52,739 nt of DNA from Christensenellaceae bacterium. Its GTDB lineage: Bacteria; Bacillota; Clostridia; Christensenellales; Aristaeellaceae. Below the pieces are notes generated by a model. The model was not told where the DNA came from. It saw only the letters and a program-made list of their open reading frames with translations, and made no database searches. Location of the stretch: the NCBI GenBank assembly GCA_020025205.1, contig JAHHSO010000010.1, positions 1-52,739 of the forward strand. Direction: 5' to 3'. How positions within the stretch are numbered: the stretch's first letter is position 1; each line of letters starts with the position of its first letter. The translations under genes and the position numbers were made by a program. Positions 7,930 to 16,275 of this stretch are shown in pieces.

Positions 7930-9243
7930 TTAAGACACAGATGGCCTTCTCGCCGTACCCTCGCTGTCACGGCGGGTCTTTCCAGCGGGCAGCTTGCGCT
8001 TAGGCTCGCCGGGAATGAGCGTCGGCTCCTTGTGCTCCTTGATCGTGTCTTCAGTGACTACTACGCGCGCAATGTCTGTGCGGGAAGGCAGATCAAACAT
8101 CGTGCCCATCAGCGCATCCTCAATGATGGCGCGCAGGCCGCGTGCGCCCGACTTGCGGGCAATGGCCTTGGCCGCAATAGCCTTCAGTGCTTCATCTTCA
8201 AAGTCCAGCTCCACGCCGTCCATTTCAACCAGCTTCTTATACTGGCGAACAAGCGCATTGCGCGGCTCAGTGAGGATCTTCACAAGCGCATCTTCATCGA
8301 GATTGTCAAGCGTCACGATAATCGGCAGACGACCCACAAATTCAGGAATCAAACCGAATTTAAGCAGATCTTCCGGACGCATCTTTGACAGCGTCTCTCC
8401 CACATTGTGCTTTTCTTTGCTCTTGACTTCACTGCCAAAGCCCATTGAACCTGCACCTTCGCGCTTTTCGATGATCTTATCAATCCCATCAAACGCACCG
8501 CCGCAGATGAAAAGGATGTTGGTGGTATCAATCTGAATGAAATCCTGATGCGGATGCTTGCGTCCGCCCTGAGGCGGAACGCTGGCCACCGTTCCCTCAA
8601 TGATTTTGAGCAGCGCCTGCTGCACGCCTTCACCGGACACATCACGGGTAATCGACGGATTTTCGCTCTTGCGGGCAATCTTGTCGATCTCATCAATATA
8701 GATGATGCCGCGCTGAGCAGCCTGAATGTCGTAGTCGGCATTCTGAATCAGACGAAGCAGAATGTTCTCCACGTCCTCGCCTACGTAGCCCGCCTCGGTG
8801 AGGCTGGTCGCGTCTGCGATGGCAAACGGCACCTTGAGGATCTTGGCCAAAGACTGCGCAAGGAATGTCTTGCCGCAGCCGGTCGGGCCGACCATAACGA
8901 TGTTGGACTTTTGCAGCTCCACATCGCCGCGCTTCTGGGGCGCATTGATCCTCTTATAATGGTTGTAGACGGCAACGGCAAGTGCGCGCTTAGCCTGATC
9001 CTGGCCTACGACATACTCGTCCAACACCGCCTTAATTTCTGCGGGCTTTGGCAGGTTCTGCGGCTCCTGGATCGGCGCAGTGCCCAGATCATCCGCGATA
9101 ATCTCCTGGCACAGCGCGATGCACTCATCGCAGATATATACGCCGTTGCCCGCAATGATGCGGCGAACCTGATCCTGCGTTTTGTCGCAGAAGGAACAGC
9201 GCGCCACGCGCGGCTGCCTGGTTTCGTCCTTATCTCTTGGCAT
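7930..9243 (-). CDS. clpX: ClpX, ATPase subunit of ClpXP
   Basis: A hexameric unfoldase that recognises substrates and feeds them to ClpP; 437 aa. The N-terminal C4 zinc-binding domain is present (CSFC followed by CDEC about 20 residues later), then an AAA+ domain with Walker A GPTGCGKTF, the pore motif region YVGEDVENIL, Walker B YIDEIDKI, and the GRKHPH loop. The C-terminal tail is basic and low in complexity. It follows clpP by 81 bases, and a hairpin-forming repeat lies in that gap. The start has GAGGTG four bases upstream. Confidence 0.97.
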   Translation of the reverse strand: MPRDKDETRQPRVARCSFCDKTQDQVRRIIAGNGVYICDECIALCQEIIADDLGTAPIQEPQNLPKPAEIKAVLDEYVVGQDQAKRALAVAVYNHYKRINAPQKRGDVELQKSNIVMVGPTGCGKTFLAQSLAKILKVPFAIADATSLTEAGYVGEDVENILLRLIQNADYDIQAAQRGIIYIDEIDKIARKSENPSITRDVSGEGVQQALLKIIEGTVASVPPQGGRKHPHQDFIQIDTTNILFICGGAFDGIDKIIEKREGAGSMGFGSEVKSKEKHNVGETLSKMRPEDLLKFGLIPEFVGRLPIIVTLDNLDEDALVKILTEPRNALVRQYKKLVEMDGVELDFEDEALKAIAAKAIARKSGARGLRAIIEDALMGTMFDLPSRTDIARVVVTEDTIKEHKEPTLIPGEPKRKLPAGKTRRDSEGTARRPSVS

Positions 9244-9324
9244 TTCGCACCTCAGATTTCAAAAACAATGGGTAGAAGGATGCGCCTCAGCCAGTTGGCC
9301 GGGGCGCAGTCCTCATGGTTCCAG

Positions 9325-9927
9325 TTACTTTTTGCGCGGCTGGTAAATTTCATCAATGATGCCATAGGCAAGTGCCTCTTCAGCCGTCATGAAATAGTCG
9401 CGCTCGACATCTTTTTCAATGCGTTCAAGCGGCTGCCTGGTCATCTCGCTCATGAGCTTGTTCATCTTGGTCTTTGTACGAAGAAGCCACTGAGCATGAA
9501 GCTGCACATCGGTCGCCTGTCCGCTTGCGCCGCCGGACGGCTGATGGATCATCACTTCGCTGTTTGGCAGCGCCAACCGCATCCCCGGCTCGCCTGCCAT
9601 CAGAAGGAACGCACCCATCGAAGCCGCCATTCCCAGGCAAACCGTGCGAACCTTCGGCTTGATATAGCGCATGGTGTCAAAAATCGCCATGCCATCCGTC
9701 ACACTGCCGCCAGGACTGTTGATATACATGGAAATTTCCGCGTCCGGATCTTCCATTTCCAGGAAGAGGAGCTGAGCCACAATGCTGTTGGCCAGCTGCT
9801 CGTTGACCTCGCCGCGCAAAAACACAACGCGGTCTTTGAGCAGACGGGAATACACATCATATGAGCGTTCGCCATAAGGCGTCTTCTCAATGACGCTGGG
9901 TTCAAAATAGAAGCTATTGCCTGTCAT
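9325..9927 (-). CDS. clpP: ClpP, proteolytic subunit of ClpXP
   Basis: A tetradecameric serine protease working with ClpX; 200 aa. The catalytic triad is visible as Ser103 in GMAASMGAF, His128 in MIHQP and Asp177 in the ERDYFM segment. The YINSPGG motif is intact. It sits between tig and clpX, 22 bases after tig, the classical order. AAGGGGGC precedes the ATG by six bases. Confidence 0.97.
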   Translation of the reverse strand: MTGNSFYFEPSVIEKTPYGERSYDVYSRLLKDRVVFLRGEVNEQLANSIVAQLLFLEMEDPDAEISMYINSPGGSVTDGMAIFDTMRYIKPKVRTVCLGMAASMGAFLLMAGEPGMRLALPNSEVMIHQPSGGASGQATDVQLHAQWLLRTKTKMNKLMSEMTRQPLERIEKDVERDYFMTAEEALAYGIIDEIYQPRKK

Positions 9928-9949
9928 AAGGACGCCCCCTTAAAAGCGA

Positions 9950-11239
9950 TCAGGCCTCTGCCTGAGCGTTGTCGCACAGGAACTTCACGCACTTCTCGCG
10001 AATCGCATCCGCCTTGAAGTAACCCAGGTCGGTCTCGCTGAGGGTCTTCTTGAGATCCTCAACAGACTTTCCGGTCTGCGGAGCAAACTTGGAGATCTGC
10101 TCGTCAATCTCTTCGTCAGACACTTCGAAGTTCTCCGTTTTTTCGATAGCTTCCAGCACGAGGCGTGCGCGGACACTGCGTTCGGCCTGCTCGCGATAGT
10201 TTGCGCGGAAAGCCTTTTCGTCCTGACCGATATACTTCATGAAGTCGGCAAGACGCAGACCCTGAGCCGCCAGACGATACTCAAAATCACGCAGCATGGA
10301 ATCAATCTGGCTCTCAATCATCGCTTCCGGAATGTCCACCGTTGCGTTTCCAATCACCTTATCAAGGACAGCGTTGGTGAACACATCCTTGTCATGTTCA
10401 GCAGCCTGAGCTTCCATTTTGGCGCGAACGTCAGCCTTATATGCATCCAGCGTGTCAAACTCGCTAATGTCCTTGGCAAACTCGTCGTCCAGCTCCGGCA
10501 GCTGGGTCTCCGTGATGGCATTGACCTTCACATGGAACACAGCAGCCTTTCCGGCAAGCTCCTCGGCATGGTACTCAGCCGGGAAGGTAACCTCAAGGTC
10601 TTTCTCCTCGCCGATGTTCATGCCAATCATCTGCTCTTCAAAACCCGGAATGAAGGTATGGGAACCAATCTTCAGGGTCTGATCCTCAGCGGTACCGCCA
10701 GCGAATGCCACACCGTCCACAGAACCTGCGTAGTCAAGGTTCACAGTGTCGCCTTCCTGAACAGCACGGCCCTCAACGGAAACCTCTGCGCCCTGCTTCC
10801 TGCGTTCTTCCTCAATTTTCGCATTGACCTCATCCTCGGTCACGAGGGTGACTTCCTTCTTGGCGGAAACGCCCTTGTACTCGCCGAGGGTGACATCCGG
10901 CTTTACGAACACTTCGCAGGTAAACTGCAAGTTCTTGCCGGCCCCGATCTGAGCGATGTCCACTTCCGGGCGGTCAACGACCTCAATCTTGTTCTCATCA
11001 ATCGCCGGGCCGTAGACCTCAACAAAAATCAGCTCAAACGCATCATCATAGAAGACGCCTTCGCCGTACATATTCTCGATCATCTTGCGCGGGGCATGAC
11101 CCTTGCGGAAGCCGGGAATGGTCACCTGGCTGCGGACCTTGATGTATGCCTTGCCCATCGCCTCGTCAAACTTTGCCGCGTCGATGTCAAAGGACAGCTT
11201 CACCTTATTGCTGGAAATCTTTTCAACAGTGGTGCTCAT
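9950..11239 (-). CDS. tig: Trigger factor, ribosome-bound chaperone
   Basis: The first chaperone met by nascent chains at the ribosome exit tunnel; about 429 aa. The ribosome-binding signature GFRKGHAPRKMI lies in the N-terminal domain, an FKBP-type prolyl isomerase domain follows (EGDTVNLDYAGSVDG ... PGFEEQMIGM), then a long helical C-terminal substrate domain. Two ATGs lie six bases apart; the second is chosen because AAGGAG is nine bases from it but only three from the first. The unit has a strong promoter and continues into clpP and clpX. Confidence 0.96.
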   Translation of the reverse strand: MSTTVEKISSNKVKLSFDIDAAKFDEAMGKAYIKVRSQVTIPGFRKGHAPRKMIENMYGEGVFYDDAFELIFVEVYGPAIDENKIEVVDRPEVDIAQIGAGKNLQFTCEVFVKPDVTLGEYKGVSAKKEVTLVTEDEVNAKIEEERRKQGAEVSVEGRAVQEGDTVNLDYAGSVDGVAFAGGTAEDQTLKIGSHTFIPGFEEQMIGMNIGEEKDLEVTFPAEYHAEELAGKAAVFHVKVNAITETQLPELDDEFAKDISEFDTLDAYKADVRAKMEAQAAEHDKDVFTNAVLDKVIGNATVDIPEAMIESQIDSMLRDFEYRLAAQGLRLADFMKYIGQDEKAFRANYREQAERSVRARLVLEAIEKTENFEVSDEEIDEQISKFAPQTGKSVEDLKKTLSETDLGYFKADAIREKCVKFLCDNAQAEA

Positions 11240-11297
11240 ATTCATTTGCTCCTTACTGGTAATGGTTGCGCCCGGTTTTTCCAAAACGCTATTTTAT

Positions 11298-11326
11298 ATT
11301 ATAGCACGGTTAAAATAGAAGTTCAA
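11298..11326 (-). promoter_or_regulatory. Sigma-A promoter of tig-clpP-clpX
   Basis: TTGAAC, 17 bases, TATAAT on the minus strand, about 60 bases before the tig start. Confidence 0.85.
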
Positions 11327-11511
11327 TCCTCAATCCTCTGATTTGGATCCGATTTTTGTGGTTTTCAGTCATTTTCCTCACATTTTCCATACTTATGTGC
11401 TCTGCTTTTGTTTCATGACTGCCCGGCAGATATTTATTTGTCCGCATAGCTTTTGCCATCTTTGCGCACAATATGCACTGAAAAATGTCTTGTAAAGGAA
11501 GGCTGAACCTC

Positions 11512-13317
11512 ATGAGGCTGCTTCATATTCTCACAGCATCCCCGTCAACGCCGGAGCAGGCAGACGATATTCTGCGTGCATTCCGGCGTCTTGTTCCGCC
11601 TGCGCTCCTCTTCTGCGATCTTTCCGATGCAGATGCTGCCAAACTGCCGCAGGACGATGACATTGTGCGCCGTTTACAGTCCGGCGTCATGGCACTGGAT
11701 GCCCGCACAAAAGGTTCTTTTCTTCTGCTTGTCCGTCGTCGCATTTGGAGTGATGCAGCCCGGTGTTATCTGGGCGCAAGCCAGCCGCGCACGCCGCAGC
11801 GAGTTTCCGCCGAACTCCTGATATTTGGTCAAACCCCATGTATTTTTGAAGCCGCCACCTTTACTCCCGGCGCGTTGCGCCAGCAGTTTGATGCCGTACT
11901 CTTTTCCTCTTCTTCACTCTCCTGTACACCGGAAACGCCTGCTCAAATGATTGATCAGCTGCCAAAAGACGGTTGTCTGCGCGCGATGGTCGTCCCCCGC
12001 TGCCTGGATAACGAACCGCTTCTCTCTCGTCTGCCCGAATTCACACTCAGCGCACCTCGTGCCGCCTTGAATGCCGCTCTCAAAAAGCGTGGACTCGCGC
12101 TGATGGACGCTGGCCCTGTTCTCTTTTCCAAGCGGGCTTTGGCTGCTCTGGCTGTCGGTCAGATGGCTCTTTTTTGTCCGCTTGCTGAAAATTGTGTCTT
12201 TGTGCGGCGTCAAGCGCCTTCGCTCCATGACCTGTTTCAAAGAACTCGTCTGTTTTTCACGCAAAGCCTTTTTATCCGCCGTCCTTTTCACTTCCCGCTG
12301 CTCTGTGCGCTTGTGCCGCTGGTTCAAATTCTTATGCTCAGCGTTGCAGCTCTCCTCGGATTTGAGTCTCTGGCTCTTGCAGCGCTTCTTCTTCCGGAAA
12401 TCTACGCCTTTTTTTCGCCCGGCATTCTGCCCGGTGCGCTGCTTCGTACAGTTTTTCTCCCGATGCTTGCTGTCCTTTCCCTTGATGCGCTGACCATTCG
12501 GCTCTTTGCCCGCGCCCGCATCATGCACATTCGCATTCTGAAGCCATCGACTATCGGCTGTTCCATTTTCGGTGTGCTTCTGATTGCTGCCTCCTTGATA
12601 GGCATTCACGCTCTCGTCCCCTGTTTTCTGGCCGGTCTGCTCTTCCTTTCCGCGCCTCTGTTTGCTCAAGCGCTGTCGCTCCCCGCTCGAGAACATATTC
12701 CCTTGCAGAAAGATGAAGCCGACCGCCTTCAGAAATTGGCGGTAAATGCCTTTGCCGATATTCAAGAAGACACCCCTGTTGCCACGCACATGCTGGCATT
12801 GTGCGGCGGCTGTATGCTCGGCCTTCTGGAACCGGATGAAGCCGCACGGCGCATAGAGTCCATGACGCTTTCCATCCTATCGCCCGCCGACCTGGCCTGC
12901 GCACTGGCAAGTGCTCAGTTTCTGCGCGAACGCATGGCACACTGTGACGCAGCGCTTCGTCCCCTCCCTGCAAGCATTGAGACACACGCCCTGATCCAGC
13001 CTTTTTTAGACGACGGCGGTCCTCTTTCCTATATCTTGCACCACGGAAAAACAACACTGCGTTCAACAGTCAATCCTCTGGATGCACTCTTTTTGCCCCG
13101 TCGATTATCCGCTTCTGCTTCGCCTCGAATCCTAACGCATCCGCACGCTTTTCTGCGCGAATCCGATATGTCAAGCGGCTCTTCTGTCGAATGCTTTCTG
13201 TTTTATACGTCGGTTCTTTTGAATGCGCCGTTTGAAGCGCTGCTCTGGCGTTCGCCTGCTGCCGCGCCCTACTGGCCGTTATTGAGTTTGATTGAAGAAG
13301 GGCAAGGAGCAAACTGA
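11512..13317 (+). CDS. GT84-like membrane protein, probably catalytically degenerate
   Basis: About 601 aa with at least three hydrophobic stretches (roughly 262-300, 311-332 and 350-391). I read it as a distant relative of the glycosyltransferase (GT84) and membrane part of NdvB-type cyclic beta-1,2-glucan synthases. The segment LQSGVMALDARTKGSFLLL matches the family's A-x-EALN-x-R-x-x-FFLL block. The third membrane stretch, followed by PLQKDEADRLQKLA, matches the region before the GH94 half. The acidic DxD site appears as SSSS (132-135) and the usual His-Arg-Trp-Arg-Gly-Asp block is unrecognisable, so activity is doubtful. The GH94 half is absent. The start is the second ATG, with AAAGGAAGG nine bases upstream. 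It stands alone, divergent from tig; no clear promoter was found. Family assignment is tentative. Confidence 0.6.
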   Translation: MRLLHILTASPSTPEQADDILRAFRRLVPPALLFCDLSDADAAKLPQDDDIVRRLQSGVMALDARTKGSFLLLVRRRIWSDAARCYLGASQPRTPQRVSAELLIFGQTPCIFEAATFTPGALRQQFDAVLFSSSSLSCTPETPAQMIDQLPKDGCLRAMVVPRCLDNEPLLSRLPEFTLSAPRAALNAALKKRGLALMDAGPVLFSKRALAALAVGQMALFCPLAENCVFVRRQAPSLHDLFQRTRLFFTQSLFIRRPFHFPLLCALVPLVQILMLSVAALLGFESLALAALLLPEIYAFFSPGILPGALLRTVFLPMLAVLSLDALTIRLFARARIMHIRILKPSTIGCSIFGVLLIAASLIGIHALVPCFLAGLLFLSAPLFAQALSLPAREHIPLQKDEADRLQKLAVNAFADIQEDTPVATHMLALCGGCMLGLLEPDEAARRIESMTLSILSPADLACALASAQFLRERMAHCDAALRPLPASIETHALIQPFLDDGGPLSYILHHGKTTLRSTVNPLDALFLPRRLSASASPRILTHPHAFLRESDMSSGSSVECFLFYTSVLLNAPFEALLWRSPAAAPYWPLLSLIEEGQGAN

Positions 13318-13397
13318 TGTGCGAAACCGCTCTTCTTTTTCTCTTGTGCTTCCTTTTTCATGTTGTGAAGCGACGTTCCCTCCTTTTGTGGACAGAC

Positions 13398-13432
13398 AAA
13401 AAAGAGCGTTCAACCCTCTGAACGCTCTTTTT
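13398..13432. terminator. Bidirectional terminator between convergent genes
   Basis: GAGCGTTCA and TGAACGCTC form a perfect nine-base stem with a six-base loop, flanked by A-runs on the left and TTTTT on the right. It serves the GT84-like gene on plus and the U32 peptidase gene on minus. Confidence 0.92.
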
Positions 13433-13434
13433 CA

Positions 13435-14670
13435 TCATTTTCGATTTCTGACCGGCCCTCGCAGCAGATCTCCGGCTTCAAGCAGATCTCCGCATGGAAT
13501 GCGCACATGTGTCAGCGGTACAGATACCACGCCCACATGCTCCCCCGTTTCATCCAATACAATATCTTGAACGGTGAGTTTTTGACTTCCAGCCGGCGTG
13601 ACAGTCTCCAGTTCATCGCCAACAAAGAAGCGGTTTTTCATTTCCACAAGGGCTTCTCCTCCGGAAACATCCAGCACATAGCCCATATATTCAGCTTCCT
13701 GCGTGACGCCGACAGCTTCACCGCAAACCTCAGGCTGCCCGAAATAGAAGCCCGTATCATAGACACGGTGGCTGGTTTTATCCAGCTCTGCGCGGAATGC
13801 TCTTTGCATCGCCGGATTGTTTTGATACCCTTCTGGATCGCGGGCATACGCATCCATTGCACGGCGATATGCCCCAACCACAGTGGCGATATAGATTTCT
13901 GTTTTCATGCGTCCTTCGATCTTAAAGCAGGATACGCCGCTGTCCATGAGCCGCGGCAGGTGATCCATCATGCAGATATCCCTGCTGGAGAGAATCGCCG
14001 TGCCGTTTTCATCCTCTTCGATGGGCATGGGTTCGTCAGGCCGCGTGCGCTCAACCAGCTTATATGTCCATCTGCAAGGCTGACTGCATGCCCCGCGATT
14101 GGCGCTCCTGCCATTGAGGAAACTGGAGAGCATGCAGCGCCCCGAATACGACATACAGACCGCACCGTGAATGAATGTTTCCAATTCAATCTCATCGCCC
14201 AGTTCCTTTGCCATCTGTTCGATCTGATCCATGGTCATCTCGCGGGCCAGTACGACACGAGATGCGCCCAAATCCCGATAAATGCGGGCCGATGCGCTGT
14301 TGGTCGTGTTTGCCTGTGTACTCACATGTACTTCTATGCCCGGCACCTGGCTGGCAATGCGCGCAATTGCACCCAAATCCGATACAATCACAGCATCCAC
14401 ACCCACTTCACGCGCAAAAGCTGCTGTCCGAACCATGCCGTCAAGGTCATTGTCTCGCGCAAAAATATTCAGCGTCAGGTTCACCTGAGCGCCCTTTTGA
14501 TGAGCCAGCTCAACCGCTTCGGCCAGCTGTCTGTCATCAAAATTGGATGCCTGCGCACGCAGGCCGTATGCTTTGGCCCCACAATAAACGGCGTCTGCAC
14601 CGAAGCGCAGCGCCGTCATAAAGGCCCTCATGCCGCCCGCCGGAGCGAGCAGCGCAGGCTTTTTCTTCAT
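13435..14670 (-). CDS. Peptidase U32 family protein (TrhP-like tRNA hydroxylation factor)
   Basis: About 411 aa, starting LLAPAGG like the collagenase-like U32 family. The U32 signature is complete: ETFIHGAVCMSYSGRCMLS (Cys172, Cys179) followed by GACSQPC (Cys195, Cys199), the cysteines proposed to hold an iron-sulfur cluster. In Bacillus and E. coli, members of this family are needed for 5-hydroxyuridine formation in tRNA with prephenate. In B. subtilis the paralogues yrrN and yrrO lie just after yrrL (mltG), the same neighbour as here, which supports a tRNA-modification role over proteolysis. The stop of mltG and the ATG share one base; a GTG one codon earlier is also possible. Confidence 0.88.
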   Translation of the reverse strand: MKKKPALLAPAGGMRAFMTALRFGADAVYCGAKAYGLRAQASNFDDRQLAEAVELAHQKGAQVNLTLNIFARDNDLDGMVRTAAFAREVGVDAVIVSDLGAIARIASQVPGIEVHVSTQANTTNSASARIYRDLGASRVVLAREMTMDQIEQMAKELGDEIELETFIHGAVCMSYSGRCMLSSFLNGRSANRGACSQPCRWTYKLVERTRPDEPMPIEEDENGTAILSSRDICMMDHLPRLMDSGVSCFKIEGRMKTEIYIATVVGAYRRAMDAYARDPEGYQNNPAMQRAFRAELDKTSHRVYDTGFYFGQPEVCGEAVGVTQEAEYMGYVLDVSGGEALVEMKNRFFVGDELETVTPAGSQKLTVQDIVLDETGEHVGVVSVPLTHVRIPCGDLLEAGDLLRGPVRNRK

Positions 14671-15866
14671 CACTTGAGTCCTCTGTTTTTGTCGTATTCT
14701 TCCCAGAGCGGGCGATACATCGAAACCGCCGCATTGTGCTCTTCAAGGGTTCTGGAGAAGTGCAGCGTGCCGGAAGCCGGATCTGTCGAACAGAAGTACA
14801 GATACTTCTGCGCCAGATACTGTTCATCCGGATAAAGTGCGGCAATCACAGCATCCATCGACGGATTGCAGACTGGACCCGGCGGCAGTCCCTTGTTCGC
14901 ATAGGTATTATACGGCGAATCCAGCGCCAGATCCTGATCGTTCAAAACCATCTTCTGAGATCCGGAGACATATTTAATCGTTACGTCCGATCCCAGAGAC
15001 ATATCCATCTTGAGCCTGTTGTGGAAAACAGCGCTGACCTTGGCAAAATCCGCCCGCTTCGCTTCCTTCTCAATCATCGAAGCCAGCGTAAACACCTCGT
15101 CCATCGTCATTCCCAGTTCGTGCGCCCGCTCGTCATAAGCGATCAAATACGCCGCTTCTGCCTGTGAAAGCAGACGCTTAATGATTGCATCAGGAGTAGA
15201 ATTGGTATAAATTTCGTAGGTATTGGGCGAGAGATATCCTTCCAGCGCATATAGCCGCTCACCGGCCGATGCGGTTTTGAGTGCTTCCTCAATAAAGTAG
15301 TATCCTTTGTAGTTTTCTCCCGTTCTGCACAGCTTGAGGAACTCATCCTGATTGGGCAGAATCTTTTCCTCAACCAGATAACGTGCAATATCTTCGACCG
15401 TCCAGCCGGGAATAATGGTGATCTTGGCTGTAAGCGGCCTCCCGTCGCCGGAAATCAGCTGATTCAAAATTTCCGTGGCAGACATAGACTTCGCCAGCTC
15501 ATAGTTGCCGCTCTGAATCTTCTGTCCCATGCCCATGAAATCCGCCATGTATTTGAAAATTGTGCGGTTATGAATCAGACCCGCCTCCTCTAGGTCTTTG
15601 GAAACTGCTGAAAGCGAGCTTCCCGAGGAGACCAGAAACGTAACCGTCTGGTTATCCGCTGCATCCATCGGCGCAAAGAACTGATCGTTCACCTTTTTCC
15701 ATGCCGTGTACACCAGTCCGCAGACAATAACAAACGAACATGTCAACACCAGTATGGGCCGCAGCACTTTCCAGATCCAGTCATACCAGAAAAAACCGTA
15801 GCGGCGCTCTTCATGCAGTTTTCTATCTTCAATATCGCGCGCGCTGCGCTTTTTTTTCTTCGCCAA
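14670..15866 (-). CDS. mltG: Endolytic murein transglycosylase MltG (YceG-like)
   Basis: It cleaves nascent peptidoglycan strands at the membrane and limits glycan length. The 398-aa protein has a basic N-terminal cytoplasmic tail, one membrane segment (about 36-55) and an extracellular YceG domain. The catalytic block ASMIEKEAKR contains the expected Glu266. Translation likely starts at TTG, since GGGAGG is nine bases upstream and no ATG fits. It is third in the unit rnj-ylbF-mltG-U32. Confidence 0.93.
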   Translation of the reverse strand: MAKKKKRSARDIEDRKLHEERRYGFFWYDWIWKVLRPILVLTCSFVIVCGLVYTAWKKVNDQFFAPMDAADNQTVTFLVSSGSSLSAVSKDLEEAGLIHNRTIFKYMADFMGMGQKIQSGNYELAKSMSATEILNQLISGDGRPLTAKITIIPGWTVEDIARYLVEEKILPNQDEFLKLCRTGENYKGYYFIEEALKTASAGERLYALEGYLSPNTYEIYTNSTPDAIIKRLLSQAEAAYLIAYDERAHELGMTMDEVFTLASMIEKEAKRADFAKVSAVFHNRLKMDMSLGSDVTIKYVSGSQKMVLNDQDLALDSPYNTYANKGLPPGPVCNPSMDAVIAALYPDEQYLAQKYLYFCSTDPASGTLHFSRTLEEHNAAVSMYRPLWEEYDKNRGLK

Positions 15867-15890
15867 ATCCGCGTTCCTCCCGGTTCTATT

Positions 15891-16253
15891 TTAGCTGTTT
15901 TCCGGCAGATCAAAGCGAATGCCCGCCGCCTCTGTCAGAATTTTGAAGATATCTGCCAGCGTTTTCTGCATCTGCATTTCGGCTAACAGATACGCCTGAA
16001 CGTCCGCGTTCATGTAAAGAAGGGATGCCAGCTGCTGGAAACGCTGCATGTCCTCAGTTGGCATCTGCCCCGCCGCCCCAACCATGCTCATCTGAAGATT
16101 TACCTGAAGACGCTTATATTCATCAAGCAGAACACGGTTGGTTTCATCCGCATACGCGCGATCTCGCAGTTCGGCCAGCCGGATGCACTCGTCGCTCTTC
16201 TTGATTTCCGCTGCCAATGTGTTTGCCGTATCGTAAATATTCATCGTTATCAT
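15891..16253 (-). CDS. YlbF/YmcA family protein
   Basis: A small helical protein of 120 aa of the Com_YlbF family. In Bacillus, YlbF, YmcA and YaaT form the Ric complex that binds RNase Y, alters mRNA processing and affects competence, biofilm and sporulation. The segment from ADETNRVLLDEYKRLQ to the MQKTLADIF helix carries the family pattern. It lies immediately downstream of an RNase J gene, which agrees with a role in RNA decay, although which paralogue it is cannot be told. Confidence 0.85.
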   Translation of the reverse strand: MITMNIYDTANTLAAEIKKSDECIRLAELRDRAYADETNRVLLDEYKRLQVNLQMSMVGAAGQMPTEDMQRFQQLASLLYMNADVQAYLLAEMQMQKTLADIFKILTEAAGIRFDLPENS

Positions 16254-16275
16254 TCCGTCCTTTTTTCGTGTTCTA

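Noticed and set aside
9244..9324. TGCGCC/GGCGCA hairpin between clpP and clpX as a terminator
   Set aside because: The stem is short and no T-tract follows on the minus strand; it may be an RNA processing or stability element.
11340..11420. TCATTTT and CATACTTA upstream of the GT84-like gene, resembling a sigma-E promoter
   Set aside because: The spacing is only 12 bases and the -10 has two mismatches; not strong enough to call.
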